64,000 nucleotides of DNA from Tenrec ecaudatus (GCF_050624435.1 NC_134542.1:11491497-11555496); one strand, 5' to 3'; counted from the first letter of the stretch, positions 1 through 14,700 are shown. The notes: generated from the letters alone by a model not told the origin. Made by a program: numbers and translations.

Positions 1-355
1 GAAAACAAGGGGAGTCTGCAGGTTGCAGACTCTTGACTGGTAGAGTGAGAAACAACCATGTCCTGCTCCAAGATAGTGGCCAATCGGATGGCTTTGAATG
101 CGTGCTGCTCTCCACAGTCCTGGCAAACAGGCTCCTGGGGGAGCTCACTGTGCGTCTCCCAATTTTCCCCTTCTAGGGTTTGACCCATAATTTTCCACAT
201 TCCAGTTATCATTTCAGGTACCCGCATTCTGCAAGGTCCAGTCCATCCTGGGTTTGCTTTGTGAACCATGATGGAACCAGGAAGAGTAGAATCCAAAGCT
301 ATGTTCCACAGTAGCCTTTATATAGCATTAAAAAGGCCCTGAGGTGCCATGGAGC
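1..355. other. Intergenic, no gene recognised
   Basis: I see no open frame with family resemblance, no RNA gene and no clear repeat here. Confidence 0.4.
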
Positions 356-359
356 ATGT

Positions 360-500
360 CCTGGCTCCTAGTGACTCTCTATATGTACAACAGAACAAGA
401 TGTTGCCTGGTCCTCTGGCCCCCTCACGATGTTTGAACCCATGACCACAGCCACTGTCTACATCTGTTTCATTGAGGCCCCTCCTCTTTTGTGTGGGCTT
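360..500 (-). mobile_element. RTE (BovB-like) LINE 3' fragment
   Basis: Read on the minus strand, this matches the end of the larger RTE copy at 23.5-26.5 kb: a charged stretch, then the 'chance/hundred-base' tail that includes a 'ctcaaacat' and 'gtgagg' block. Divergent and short. Confidence 0.5.
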
Positions 501-527
501 TCGACTACATGACGTCTGTTATGGATT

Positions 528-700
528 GAATTGTGGCTGCACTCCCCCCACCCCTCCCCCCCCACACCAAAATGTCAACTCTGCTAGATCATGATTCTCA
601 GTTGTTTAGCACTTTCGTGATGATGTACTTCTTCTGAGAGAGATTTGTTCATTCTTCTGTCTGTCCAGATCCAAAGATCAATGAAAATCCATAAAGTGTA
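528..700 (+). repeat. Old interspersed repeat, LTR-like start
   Basis: It begins 'tgttatggattgaattgtg', a start I associate with an afrotherian interspersed repeat. It contains poly-C. Its far boundary is unclear. Confidence 0.3.
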
Positions 701-777
701 TTGATCAAAGTATGGCTGTATAACATCTACTTCGGAATTAGCTTGGAGCTATTTAAAAATACACATTCTGGCTGCCA

Positions 778-1697
778 AAGGGATCAGTTATCACATATCA
801 AAAAACAAAAAATCATATCATGTATTTTCGCTTCCGCGATATGATTGCTGAAGACAAATGGGTGCATAAGCAAATGTGGTGAAGAAAGCTGATGGCGCCC
901 GGCTATCAAAAGATATAGCATCTGGAGTCCTAAAGGCTTGAAGGTAAACAAGCGGCCATCTAGCTCAGAAGCAACAAAACCTACATGGAAGAAGCACACC
1001 AGCCTGTGTGGTCATGAGGTGTCGAAGGGATGAGGTATCAGGCATCAAAGAACAAAAATCATATCACTGAGAATGAGGAGTAGTGTGGGGTGGGGACCCA
1101 AAGCCCATCTGTAGGCATCTGGACATCCCCTTAAGGTAGGGTTACAGGGAGTAGACAAGCCAGTCAGGGTACAGTGTAGCAACGATAAAACATACAACTT
1201 TCCTCTAGTTCCTAAATGCTTCCTCCTCATGCCACTCTCATGATCCCAATTCTACCTTACAAATCTGGTTAGACTAGAGGATGTACACTGGTACAGATAG
1301 GAACTGGAAACACAGGGAATCCAGGACGGATGATCCCTTCAGTACAAGTGGTGAAAGTGGTGATACCGGGAGGGTAGAGGGAAGGTGGGGTAGAAAGGGG
1401 AACCGAATACAGGGATCTACATATAACCTCCTCCTTGGGGGACAGACAACAGAAATGTGGGTTAAGGAAGACATTGAGCAGTGTAAGGCATAACAAAATA
1501 ATAATTTATAAATTATCAAGGGTTCATGAGGGAGTGGGGAGCAGGGAGGGAGTGGGGGAAATGAGCTGATGCCAGGGGTTTACGTGGAGATCAAATGTTT
1601 TGCAAATGATGAGGGTAATGAATGTACAAATGTGCTTTATATGTATGGATTTTGATAAGAGCTGTATGAGATCCCAATAAAATGATATTTTAATGGG
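778..1697 (+). mobile_element. L1 3' UTR, 5'-truncated
   Basis: This is the reverse complement of the 3' UTR of the longer L1 at 8.4-11.3 kb, including the 'gatggcgcccggctatcaaa' block near 890 and the 'ggtacagataggaactgga' block near 1,290. It ends 'cccaataaaatgatatttta' near 1,672-1,691, which supplies the polyadenylation signal and a short A-rich tail. I found no coding part of ORF2 and no clear TSD. Confidence 0.75.
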
Positions 1698-1750
1698 AAA
1701 AAAAGCAATGGTCCAGAAAAAAAATTTTACACGCTGGAATTGCAGTTATT

Positions 1751-1951
1751 AGGCCTGTGGTGGTTGTGTAGTCATTATGCACTGGGCAGCTAATCACAAG
1801 GTCAGTGGCTCCAAACCACCAGCCTCTCCCATGGAGAAGGAAGAAGCTCTCAACTCCCCTGAAGAGTTAGAGTTTCCGAAACCAAAGGGGAAGTTTTATC
1901 CCATCCCTGGGGTCTCTAGAAGCCAGAATTGACTCAACGTCAGTAAGTTTG
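1751..1951 (+). repeat. AfroSINE, full length
   Basis: A tRNA-like head ('tggttgtgtagtcattatgc', then 'ggctccaaaccaccagcc' at the B-box position) is followed by the body and by the RTE-like tail 'gactcaacgtcagtaag'. It lies directly behind the L1 tail. Confidence 0.75.
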
Positions 1952-2573
1952 ACATTTTTTGAGTTGAGGCCTTAAGTCGGTCCTTGAATTCTGACTCTAT
2001 ACAAGTACCTCAAACCAGCAGAGGAGTAGAAAGCTGTGGAAGGGGCAGTTGGTATCAGAACAGGGTGAAGAAGGCTGCAGACATGGGGCAAAGACATGTC
2101 TGACCTCCGCCTTTGAAGCATCAGCACTGAGCTGAAAATTCGAATCCCCTGCCCCCTTGTGTAAACAGAACGGGCCAGATACCGCCTCCATGCCATTCTT
2201 GCCCTCTCCTTGACAACATAAAGGGGCCTACTCACATAACTCTTTACCGACATAACTCTTCAACTTCTGCATCTTCCTTCTTCTCCCAGGCAGCGAAAGC
2301 ACCTGTTTGCAGAGAGGCAAGATTTAGCCCTCCACTTGCTCAGGGGACCTAGAAGACACCTGTGCATTTGAGCCACTCATTTACATACTTACTGGTTAAT
2401 AACAATAATACTTACCTCATTAGCATTCAGTTTATGATTCCTCAGTCTACGGCTTCAGCTGCGCTAATAACCTTCCTGGTGGGTTATTATTTCCTTCTGG
2501 CTTCCAACTGAGTATCAGTGTAGTGTACTCGATTGATAGTAAATAATTTTGATTGACAATTAAAATGCATCGA

Positions 2574-2770
2574 AGAGTCCTGATGGTACAATGATCACAT
2601 GGACTCAGCTGCTAATCGGAAAGATCGGTGGTTCAAACCCACCAGCCACTCTTAGGGAGACAGGCTCTCATAAAGATGGTAGCCGTGGTCAACCGACGGC
2701 GTAGTTCTATACTGTCCTATAGGATCGCTCTGTGTTGACATCGACTCAACCAAGATGGCTCTGATTTGGG
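2574..2770 (+). repeat. AfroSINE, full length
   Basis: Head 'agtcctgatggtacaatgat', B-box 'ggttcaaacccaccagcc', body 'ctatactgtcctataggatc' and tail 'acatcgactcaaccaag' are all recognisable. Confidence 0.8.
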
Positions 2771-4555
2771 TTATTCTAATATATTAATTAAGACACTGTC
2801 GACCAGATCAATTCTCTGCGACTGAACTGAGCCATCACGTACTTCAACCCACTGAGCCGATCTTTTTTGGCTCTCAGAAAGTATTTGATGGCATTGATCA
2901 GTCAAACCATGCCCAAATAATTAAGGTTACTACTGATCTTCCCTTCCACATGGGGGGAAATCAGCGAAGAAGCCTGTCGAGTGCCGTGCGCGCTCTTCAA
3001 GCAGGTAATGAAAACGGCCTGGATGATGGCACACTTTCTTAGACATCAGAAGCATTCGCTTTGCACGATGATGGTAGACTGACATGTTCAATAAACCGAG
3101 CATTTTCATCTGTCTGAGAGAAAACCCACAATTGAAATGAAAATTGTTATTTTGCTTCAGCAAAAAAGGAAACCGAACTGCTAGCTGTTTATTAATAGTC
3201 TTGAGATCAGGAAAGGGCATTAGGGCCATATTTCAGTCTCGTGTCCCCACCCAATAAACAACAGAGTCATGTTGTGGGGCACGCTTTGAGAGGCTATTCC
3301 TCCGCTATCTCAGAAGTAGGTTGCACCTTCAACCATTGCCAGCATCTTCAAACAAAAGCAAAGTGTGACCTTGGAGGTAACCTTCTCCAGGAGATGAACC
3401 GATCACTTCTGCACAATTTGTCCTTTCTCACCATGTCCATACTATTTAAGTTAATGGAACCAGGCTCGAGGCTTGGAATAGTTACACATATGATTAGATT
3501 TCTGGGCACAGAGACCGGTCTTGAATTCCTCCCAGCAGAGGTGAAGCGACATTACATTTGTCACTGCTTCATCTCAGTCAGCAAGCTGGCATTATAAAAT
3601 ATCCATAGAAATAGTGAGCTAGTCTACAAGGAATAATGGAAAAGAAGGTCAGAGATGGACATAAAACCAGGTGCCAGATGCAATAACCCTTTAATCAGAG
3701 GCTTGGTAGCCTGTAAGTCAACATGATTGACCCCACCTCCCCGCTGAAGTCATGGACCAAGGCAGTCCTACCTGTGGACTCAGAGATGGATCACTGGTGT
3801 CATGTCACAAACTAGACACACAGAGCAAGGGGAAACTTATACAAAAGAACCAAAAGCTATAAATGACCTCTTTTCAATTCCCCTCACACACACACCCCTA
3901 AGTGTTGACCTTTATTTTCATGTCTGTGGGATCGCTGACTATGTTACACCTTAAGGAAAGATCAAAACAAACCATGGATATAGTCAGAGTCCTGGGTATT
4001 CTGCAGTGAAGCACTACTAGGAAAACTCAGCGCTCTCACTGCAGAGGAACTGAATAACATAACTTGCTTGGGTTGAAAACAAGCGTACTGGCACCTCTAA
4101 AATAACTTCTCTCTTCCACAGAACACATTACAACAGCTTGACTTAGAATGGATGGAGTGAGTAAAACCAGATCGGTCTTTAGAACCAAGCAACCTTGTTG
4201 TATGTCAGTGAATATAATCCCAACATTTCCAAAGCGCTGTCTATGTTATCTGATATGCTGATCTTGGTTTTAGAGGGGGGGGGGGAATCCTAAAGTCAGA
4301 TAAAAAGAGGGATTCTCTTTTTTTCATGAAGAAGTGCTCTTTTGGAAGGTGGAAGAAAAGGGTTCCAACCGTGATCCTTCCAGAAATGCACACATCACAT
4401 AATTCCTGATGGAAATGACCCATATCCTCAACATTCCTAAGCATCAGGGTTCATCAATAAACAATTGGGGGAGGTAAAAATGAATTTGGTGGAATCTGGG
4501 CAAAGAAAATAAGTAACTTCAGGCCAGTTACATGTGAAAAGTCATTAGACGTTTC
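2771..4555. other. Unique-looking intergenic DNA
   Basis: No gene was recognised. An open frame on the minus strand (3,229-2,930, 99 codons) and one on the plus strand (3,241-3,597) have no family I can name and no flanking splice or promoter signals. A run of nine G lies near 4,276. Confidence 0.4.
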
Positions 4556-4559
4556 TTAG

Positions 4560-4990
4560 ACCCAAGATCAAAAGCCCACTCATCTTTAACTTTTCTCTTC
4601 TGATTGTTGCAGACTTCTGATCTGTTTTCAAAGTACATCAACTCCATCTCTGAATTTGGCTCTTTTTAGAACCAATTCCTTCCTCTTCATCTCTATTGCC
4701 ACAAACCTAACTGAGACCCTCCCCACTTTATTGCCACAAGCCTAACTGAGACCCTCCCCACTAACTGAGACTCCACAAGAGACTATCCCTGACCTGCCCT
4801 CCACAAGGAATATTCCAGATGATTCTATTTCCTGGATCTGCTCATGTTACTTCCCAGGTTGATCAGTGGGTCCTCATTGACCACAAGATAAATCTAATGC
4901 TTTGATCTGCCTTCAAAGTCATAGATGTGGGAGTTGAGGTTCTTCAATAATAATTCTACAAACACATTGAGTATATGCTTATTGTAAGAT
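4560..4990 (+). repeat. L2-like ancient LINE fragment
   Basis: The stretch around 4,840-4,920 follows the old mammalian L2 pattern ('gctcatgttacttcccagg', then 'tcctcattgaccacaagat'). A 35-base tandem duplication with one mismatch sits inside it at 4,695-4,729 and 4,730-4,761. Confidence 0.45.
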
Positions 4991-5050
4991 TTATTGTGCC
5001 TACTAGGCCTCCATACGAACCTGTAGGCAAAATTTGGAGGATGACTGAGA

Positions 5051-5168
5051 TACCGTATATACTCATGTATATGTTCAGGTTTTCAGCACATTTTTAATGC
5101 AGTGTTTGTGGTGAAATTAGGTGCCGTGGCTGATATTCGGATTGACTTATACTAGAGTATATACGGTA
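5051..5168. mobile_element. Mariner-like MITE, 118 bp
   Basis: Perfect 14-bp terminal inverted repeats, taccgtatatactc at 5,051-5,064 and its complement at 5,155-5,168, bound a non-coding interior. Both ends carry the TA expected of Tc1/mariner insertion. A second copy at 54,514-54,634 shares the interior. Confidence 0.8.
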
Positions 5169-5189
5169 AATGCTTTCTGAGGCTGGCTT

Positions 5190-5674
5190 CCTGTCTCTCT
5201 TTCTCTCTGGTGATCAGACCAGTGTCCTGCTGCTTGACTAGCTCTTTGCCTCCAGCATGCGCCACACTACCTGTGGGAGAGACCAAGCAGTGGATCGTGT
5301 CACCTTGCTATGCATCAATAGAGTATGAGTCTCCTTCTGACCTGCTTTGCCACATTACACTGCTAGTGGATCTTGTCTCGATATGGACCTAGTTAGAGCT
5401 TGAAACCTGATCGGGCCTGCTTTGCACTCCTCTGCTACTGACTGTTGCTGCCCAACCCTGCTGCCTGCGGGCCAACTCTGTCTGTCTTGCCTGAATGTTG
5501 AAGGACCTTCAATGTATTAACTGTTCTACAAAAGTGAGTTGAACAGAGCCCTCTGTACTGTTGCGTGGACTAATTGGCTGTTATAGCCTTCCTCGCTGTA
5601 TAAACCTATCCTTATCTTTATATTTAATCGTAAGGGTTCTGGTTTTGTTTCTCTAGAGAACCCTGCCTAACACA
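5190..5674 (+). repeat. LTR-like interspersed repeat
   Basis: The 3' end ('tttctctagagaaccctgcc' then 'taacaca') resembles the ends of the LTR family at 17.6 and 22.4 kb. The body differs from those copies and I could not place the 5' end, so this is a separate subfamily or a partial copy. Confidence 0.4.
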
Positions 5675-5936
5675 CCTATGTGGCAAACATGGTATTGGAT
5701 GGCCTGAATAATTCTAATTTGAAGAAAACACTCTTCTCCTCAAAAAACTTGTGGGTTGTCCACTTCAAGTAATAGTTACAATGACGGCCATCAGGGGTCA
5801 AATGCTTGAATTGCCTGATTTCATTTATTCCCTTTACCCCACTCCACATGAATGGACTCCTTTATCTCCATAACTTTCCCACCAAAGAGTCTCTATACTG
5901 GCTTTCTTTGACCCCCTTGATCTAACTGGGAATTAG

Positions 5937-6121
5937 GTTAGTTGAGTCGGTCTGGCACATGGCAAACTTATGTGCATCCGAGTAGAACAGTGCTCTGAAT
6001 TGTTTTCAATGAACACTATTTTGGAAGTAGATTACCAGGCCTTTCTTCTAAGGAGGGCCCAGACCTCCAACCTTTCAGTGAGTAGACTAGTGTGTTAACA
6101 GTTGCACCACTCCGGGACTCC
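5937..6121 (-). repeat. AfroSINE, variant with long B-box arm
   Basis: The head on the minus strand reads 'ggagtcccggagtggtgcaa'. The region after the B-box follows the 'aggaaga' type seen again at 47,195 and 57,139. The tail with 'gttgagtcggtctggca' is at the left end. Confidence 0.65.
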
Positions 6122-6164
6122 CCCCTCATCTAGCATGTAATTATTGTTCACCAGAAGACCAAAG

Positions 6165-6760
6165 CCCAAACAAACTCACTGCAACTGAGTCGATTCTGAT
6201 TCACAGCAACTCTATGGGACAGAGTAGAACTGTTCTCTAGGACTTCTGAGACTATAAATTACTCTCTTAAAAAATCATTTTATTGGGGGATCTTACAGCT
6301 CTTATCACGATCCACACATCCACGTGTCAAGCACATTTGTACATATGTTGCCCTCGTCCTTTTCAAAACATTTTCTTTCTACTGGAGCCCTTGGTATTAG
6401 CTCCTCATTCTTTCTTCCCTCCCCTCCCCTCCCTCTCTCATGAACCCTTGATAATTTATAACCAATCATGGATCAGTTCCTCCTTTCTTCCCGTACCTTC
6501 CCTCTACCCTCATGGTATTGCTACTCGCATTATTGGTATTGCTACTCGCATTATTGTTCCTGATCTGTCCTGGATTCCATGTACCAAGAGCTCATATCTG
6601 TACCAATGTACATGCTCGGGCCTAGCTGGACTTGTAAGGTAGAAATGCCGTCATGCTATGGAGGGCATGAAGCATTAAAGAACCAGAGGAATGTTGTATG
6701 TTTCATTGACTATAAATCTTTATGGAAGCAAACAGCTTCACCTTTTTTTTCAGGACTCCT
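6165..6760 (-). repeat. AfroSINE split by an L1 insertion
   Basis: The tail and body lie at 6,165-6,259 ('cactgcaactgagtcgattc', 'ctatgggacagagtagaac'). The body resumes at 6,708 with 'gactataaatctttatgg' and fades by about 6,760. The L1 at 6,260-6,707 lies between, so this SINE is the older insertion. Confidence 0.6.
6260..6707 (-). mobile_element. L1 3' UTR, 5'-truncated, with 10-bp TSD
   Basis: The minus strand ends 'ccaataaaatgattttttaa'. The sequence gactataaat occurs at 6,250-6,259 and again at 6,708-6,717, which marks the target-site duplication. A 20-base tandem duplication (around 6,515-6,555) lies inside. Only 3' UTR is present. Confidence 0.8.
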
Positions 6761-6940
6761 AACATGAATAAATTGTTTACTCTGAGAGGGCTTACAGAAA
6801 CAAAGGAATACATAAATATGAAACATGTCCCATAAGTGTTATGGATAATAGTGAAGTTGATACAGAGAGGGCCAAACCAGAAACTTCTTGCCATTTCTTT
6901 AAGGATGAAATTCCTGTGAAGCCTTTTGGGACTTTCATCG

Positions 6941-7895
6941 CTATATGAGGGGACACCCATAAAAAAATGGATTTTTTCCCCAAAGCTATGAATTTAAATT
7001 TTTTAAATTTTTATTAAACAACCTTATCACCTTGAAAATACTCTCCATTACACCTACCAGTAATACATTAGTCAGATCTGTGATTCCATTCTTGGAAACA
7101 TTTTTCAAAGTCATCTGTTTGGATAGCTGACAGCACCTCCTTTCATTGTTGTCTTCACCTATTCTGTGTCATCAAATTGCTGTCCTTTCATGTCCCTCTT
7201 CATTCATGGAAACAAAAAGAAGTCACAGAGAGTGAGGTCGGGTTAATAAGGTATGTGGGGCAAGACAGGCATGCTGTTTTTTGCCCCAAAGTGGCAGACT
7301 GAGATGGCTGCACGAGCAGGTGCATTGTTGTGCTGACAAAACAGTCCCTTGTCTGCCACAAATCAGGCCTTTTTCGTTGTCACACACTGTTACACAATCT
7401 TTTCAGAACCTTTAAATAGAAAGCTTGATTAACAGTCTGACCTGGTGGAGTGAATTCCACATGACTACTAGTCCACATTTTCATTCATTCAGGAAGTTGA
7501 TGGATATACAGAACAAAGTTTGTCATTAATCAACATTTTACCTTATTGAAATGAGAAAACCACACATACACTTGAGCTTTTCCCATAGCACTGTCCTGGT
7601 GAACTGTGTTCTACATCACAGCAGTTTCTGCGGCATTTTCCCCAGCAGGAAACAAAATTTCACAGCTGCACGCTGTTCCCTTCAATCGGCCATCACAAAA
7701 AAACAAGGTTCAAGTGTAACTGACTCTATGAAAACATTCACCACAACCAGAGAGAACCTTCCTAGGGGATGCCACTGGGTGCACTAACTCAGAGTGAAAT
7801 GCTGGCCTAGCTGAGAAAAAATGCATACTACAAAACCTTTACTCTGCTATGCCCAACACCATTCCATACCTTTTTTGGGGTACCCCCCTCATATA
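6941..7895 (-). mobile_element. Mariner DNA transposon with dead transposase
   Basis: Imperfect inverted repeats (tatatgagggg at 6,941 and its complement ending at 7,895) enclose 955 bp. The minus strand between about 7,360 and 7,190 reads as the mariner transposase catalytic region in one frame: HNNAPARAAISV, then VLPHIPY, a stop, and CDFFLFP. The usual HDN aspartate of the DDD triad is N here, and stops and frameshifts break the frame elsewhere. The element is shorter than a typical 1.3-kb mariner, so it is internally deleted and inactive. Confidence 0.8.
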
Positions 7896-8106
7896 CTAGC
7901 CCTTTGTGTTGGTCTACGTAGACTAGAGAAACAAATCCATAGACACTCATATGTGTGCAATAGAGAACTTTAGATCAAAGAGTAATTGTATATATTTTTA
8001 CAGGTGACTTTTTTATTATTAAAATGTGCACACATATTACCTGAATGATAGTTATTTATAATATTTGGATAATTTTAAAACTTAGAAATAACTTACTTGG
8101 GAATTT

Positions 8107-11278
<3,172 letters not shown>

Positions 11279-11737
11279 AGTAATTATATATTAAGAAAAC
11301 ATCCCAGCCCAGTCAAATCAAGTCTGTAAGTCCAATATTAGTCCATATGTCTGATACCAATCTATAAATTCCTCTTCAGACTCATGAAACACATGAAATG
11401 ATACCAAATGCAGGAAGACAACAGGCCAGTGGGTGGAAAGTTTTGTGGATCCAGTGGTGGTAGAAGCATCTCAGCATTGGTGTTGGACTCCATGTGGCTC
11501 CTTCAGTTCCAGGGCTCTGGGTCCATCAGTGTGAGTCCATGTGGCTGTCAACAGGAAGACAAAGCAGAGAGTATGCCCTGTCTCCATGGAGGAAGACCAG
11601 AGTTCCCAGATTCCTCAGGAGAAGGCCATGCCCAATACAGAGGCTTCATTAGCTATGACCTGCTTGACAGACTAGATTCCACCCCTTCATAGGTTTTCAG
11701 GAGATTATGTAACTGCCACACCCCTTTTCTAGTGTGA

Positions 11738-11932
11738 AGGAACCCTGATGATGCAGTGGGCTGGATAGAAAGCTACAAGGTTGGAAGTTCAAACCCACCA
11801 ACCACTCCTTAGGATAAAGGTGAGGCTGTCTGCTTCCATAAAGATTTAAAGTCCTGGAGACCCTAGGGAGTAGTTCTACACTGCTCTAGAGAGTTGCTGT
11901 TAGTTGGATTTGACTCAATGGCAATGGGTTTG
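11738..11932 (+). repeat. AfroSINE, full length
   Basis: Head 'ggaaccctgatgatgcagtg', B-box 'agttcaaacccaccaacc' and tail 'atttgactcaatggcaatgg' are visible, just downstream of the split LTR. Confidence 0.75.
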
Positions 11933-12141
11933 TATTTCTTGAGAGGGGGAGGATTTTAATGTGTGATAGCAAGTTGATGGGCAATGCAGAATGCTGAAAC
12001 AAATCTCACTCAACTAATATGGTGAGGACAACAATTAATAATGGGCTGCCTAATATTTATTGATCCCTTTTGAGGAATACAAGTATTATTATATGATTAA
12101 ATCTCACCCTCATTCAATGACATGGTATTATTATCAAAAAC

Positions 12142-12342
12142 CAAACTCACTATGATTAAGTTGATTCGGGTTCATGGCAACCCTAAAAGATAGAGTATCA
12201 CTGCTCCTTAGGGTTAAGACTGTAAATCTCCATGGGAGCAGACAGTGCCATCTTTCTTCAGCGGAGCCATTCATGGGTTTGACCCACTGAACTTGTGGTT
12301 GACATTAGTCCAATGTTGAACCCATGGTGCAACGAGGGCTTC
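12142..12342 (-). repeat. AfroSINE, full length
   Basis: The tail 'ccaaactcactatgattaag' is on the left and a decayed head ('catggtgcaacgagggcttc') on the right. It appears to interrupt an old MIR-like repeat. Confidence 0.65.
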
Positions 12343-12490
12343 ATCCTACTCCTATTTACTAATACTAGTGCCATGAAGGAAGTTAGATAAAGCATCTAGA
12401 TTTACAATGATGGTAAGTGGCAGAGCCAAGTTTTAAGCCCTAAGCAAAGTCCAGTTCTAAACACTAAGCTAATCACCATGCCATGAGTTG
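12343..12490 (+). repeat. MIR-like ancient SINE fragment
   Basis: 'ggtaagtggcagagccaag' followed by 'ctaatcaccatgccatgag' matches the conserved core and 3' part of MIR. Divergence is high. Confidence 0.5.
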
Positions 12491-12624
12491 ACTCACAAGG
12501 TACTCTTGGCAAGAAATGGGGAAAGTGAGTGGGCAGCCTACAAATTTCCCTGTCAATAACCTTTATGTCTGGCTGCTCTTCTCCAATGATACAATTATAC
12601 ATTATAAATCCAAGGCCACAAGAG

Positions 12625-12705
12625 GGATCTGTCTAACATAAAACTCTGACACTGTAATTGCCTTGATTAAATCTTTCAATGGCTCCCACTGCTGGAGAGG
12701 GAAAC
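12625..12705 (+). repeat. L2-like fragment
   Basis: The short block 'tctttcaatggctcccact' resembles L2. It is too short to be sure. Confidence 0.3.
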
Positions 12706-13265
12706 TGTTATTAAGCATAGCTCTCTAATGAAATTTATGAGCTGGTGTTTACCTTAACAGCTTAAGGAAATAACTGCAGTGTATCAAAGCATCTGGGACA
12801 AAAAGAAACTTTTATTTAAGGACTTAGACTTTTTGGCCATTGTAAAGAAAAGCATTTATTAGATGTCCCTGACAGATATCCTATCTACAAGGAAATTCAG
12901 CTTTTATCCACGGAAATGTGTCATTGGAAAAAGGTTGTTAAAGGGTAGAAAAGAAGGAGGAATGGAAATAGGAAACAGAAGGAAAAAGTCGGATACGTGA
13001 TGGTGCATGAAAGGATGGCAGTGAATGGGATGAAACAAAACCTTGAATGTACAACTAATGATATACTCTGTAAACCTTCACCTGATTCATAATAAAAAAA
13101 GTTTTAAGAACTGTCCTTGGTAGCAAAGTCAGGGTCAGCTCAAGAATGAGAAAATGCAGGAGCTTAGAGCCCTTTGTGACATGGGATGACTCACTCATCC
13201 TTAATGTCAGCAGCCTCATGTAGAGCGGTCTCATTTGTAATGTGAGCATAACATTTCCGTTATAC
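12706..13265. other. No gene recognised
   Basis: AT-rich unique-looking DNA with no coding or RNA features that I can support. Confidence 0.35.
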
Positions 13266-13267
13266 GG

Positions 13268-13690
13268 TGTGGGGTACCAGCCCCCACAATCAAACAGTTC
13301 CAAGGGGCAGTTATGTAACTGAGGGGTAAAATGAAAGAGACAGCAGACAAAATAAAGCATGTGAGCGGCTCACCTCCAGGATGGCCATGATGTCAGCAGC
13401 CAGATTCACGCAGAGAGAGCAAATATATTTTCAATCACAGCTTAAATACACTTAGGGGACAAGCAAGCCCCCCTAATTACATCATAACAGGAAGGGGTTG
13501 TACAATAGGCATACGTGCAACAGGAGGGGGATGAGTGAGGGGTGTGCATGCAATAGGAAGGGGAGACCCCAGGGGTACACATGTGACAAGATGTTTCTTT
13601 GTCCTGTTCTTTTCTCAGGACTGAGCAGTATTTCCGTTTCTTGTACATCGGCTTGTATGGGTTGGAACCCACTAGATGGCACCTAGCATC
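13268..13690. repeat. Possible decayed LTR with 33-bp tandem repeats
   Basis: It starts with a TGTGGGG...CCCCACA hairpin (13,268-13,288). Three imperfect 33-base units lie at 13,486-13,518, 13,519-13,551 and 13,552-13,584, each beginning 'aa(c/t)aggaggggg'-like. An aataaa lies near 13,350. No matching TSD was found, so the LTR reading is tentative. Confidence 0.35.
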
Positions 13691-13961
13691 AACATAACAC
13701 CATTCTTTTCTCTTTCCACTATAGCTCTTCTGATGATCATACCCAACACCATGGGCTTTAATCCCATTCATATGCTGATAATCTCCATGTTTAGGTCTTC
13801 AGATTAGACCGATGTTTCCAACACCAACCTCTTGTAGACAACTGTCTACTTGATATTTCCACTTAACAGGTTCAGTTGCCATCTAGAATTAAACTCTTGC
13901 TCTTCACCACACTCACCCTGACCTCCCACATGCCTGTTTATCCTAATTTTCCAATCTCTGG

Positions 13962-14501
13962 TGTCTGGAGCCAGGAGGCCCGGCCATTGCTTGGAATTTA
14001 TTAGGACCTGCTTGGAGCCGTGAGGCCCGGCCATTACTTGGAATTCATTAGCCTGAGACTGGGCATTCTTCTACCCCAGCCTACAGCACTGCAGTTGTAA
14101 AGCTTGAGCAAACAAAGGGTGGTGCTCTTTAGATAAGCACCTGTGCCCTGCATCCCCTTGATTGGGCCAAAGATCTTCTTCCCCTATGCTTGATTTGCGT
14201 GTACATGCCACTCCTCTGCGTACCTAATTGAAGACTGTAAGCCCTTACTGACTCACGGGCAGGGCGTGCTCCCCTGAACTCCCTGATTGGCCTGTTGCCA
14301 AGGTAGCCTAATTTGCATGTACGGCTGAGGCTTCCCCCCTTTGCTGGCCATTATAAGCTGTGACTCTTTGTTCATTAAAACAGGACTTGATCAGGATATT
14401 GTCTTGTCCTCATTCTCCGTGCGTGCCTCTTGTACCCCCCCCCCCCACAATTCCCACTCTCTCCTCCAGGATCCACGTTGAATGTCCCGCGGGATGGGAC
14501 A
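13962..14501 (+). mobile_element. Solo LTR, endogenous retrovirus, 6-bp TSD
   Basis: The 540-bp element begins TGTC and ends GACA. It is flanked by perfect ctctgg duplications (13,956-13,961 and 14,502-14,507). It contains a TATA-type box (tataag, 14,352-14,357) and, about 16 bases on, an attaaa signal (14,374-14,379), then a poly-C run near 14,438. No internal retroviral genes are present, so this is a recombined solo LTR. A 6-bp duplication fits class II (ERVK/beta-type) elements. Confidence 0.8.
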
Positions 14502-14589
14502 CTCTGGTAGTTTAAAAATATTTGTATAGTTACAAGTTCGTTGACCCTCTTCCCACCAAGAGGTAGATGTAGTCCAGATGTCCTTCTTG

Positions 14590-14700
14590 GTGAAGAATAT
14601 TGACAATACCATGAACTGCTTAAAGGACAAACTACGTCTTGGAAGACATACAGCCAGAGTGCTCCTTAGAGGCAAGGATGGCAAGAATCCATCCTTATGA
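14590..14700 (+). mobile_element. RTE LINE 3' fragment
   Basis: 'gaagaatattgacaatacc' and 'gccagagtgctccttagagg' align with 26,125-26,205 of the long RTE copy. Confidence 0.65.

Noticed and set aside
2930-3229. Possible processed pseudogene on the minus strand
   Set aside because: A 99-codon frame with no protein that I recognise. Not enough to call.
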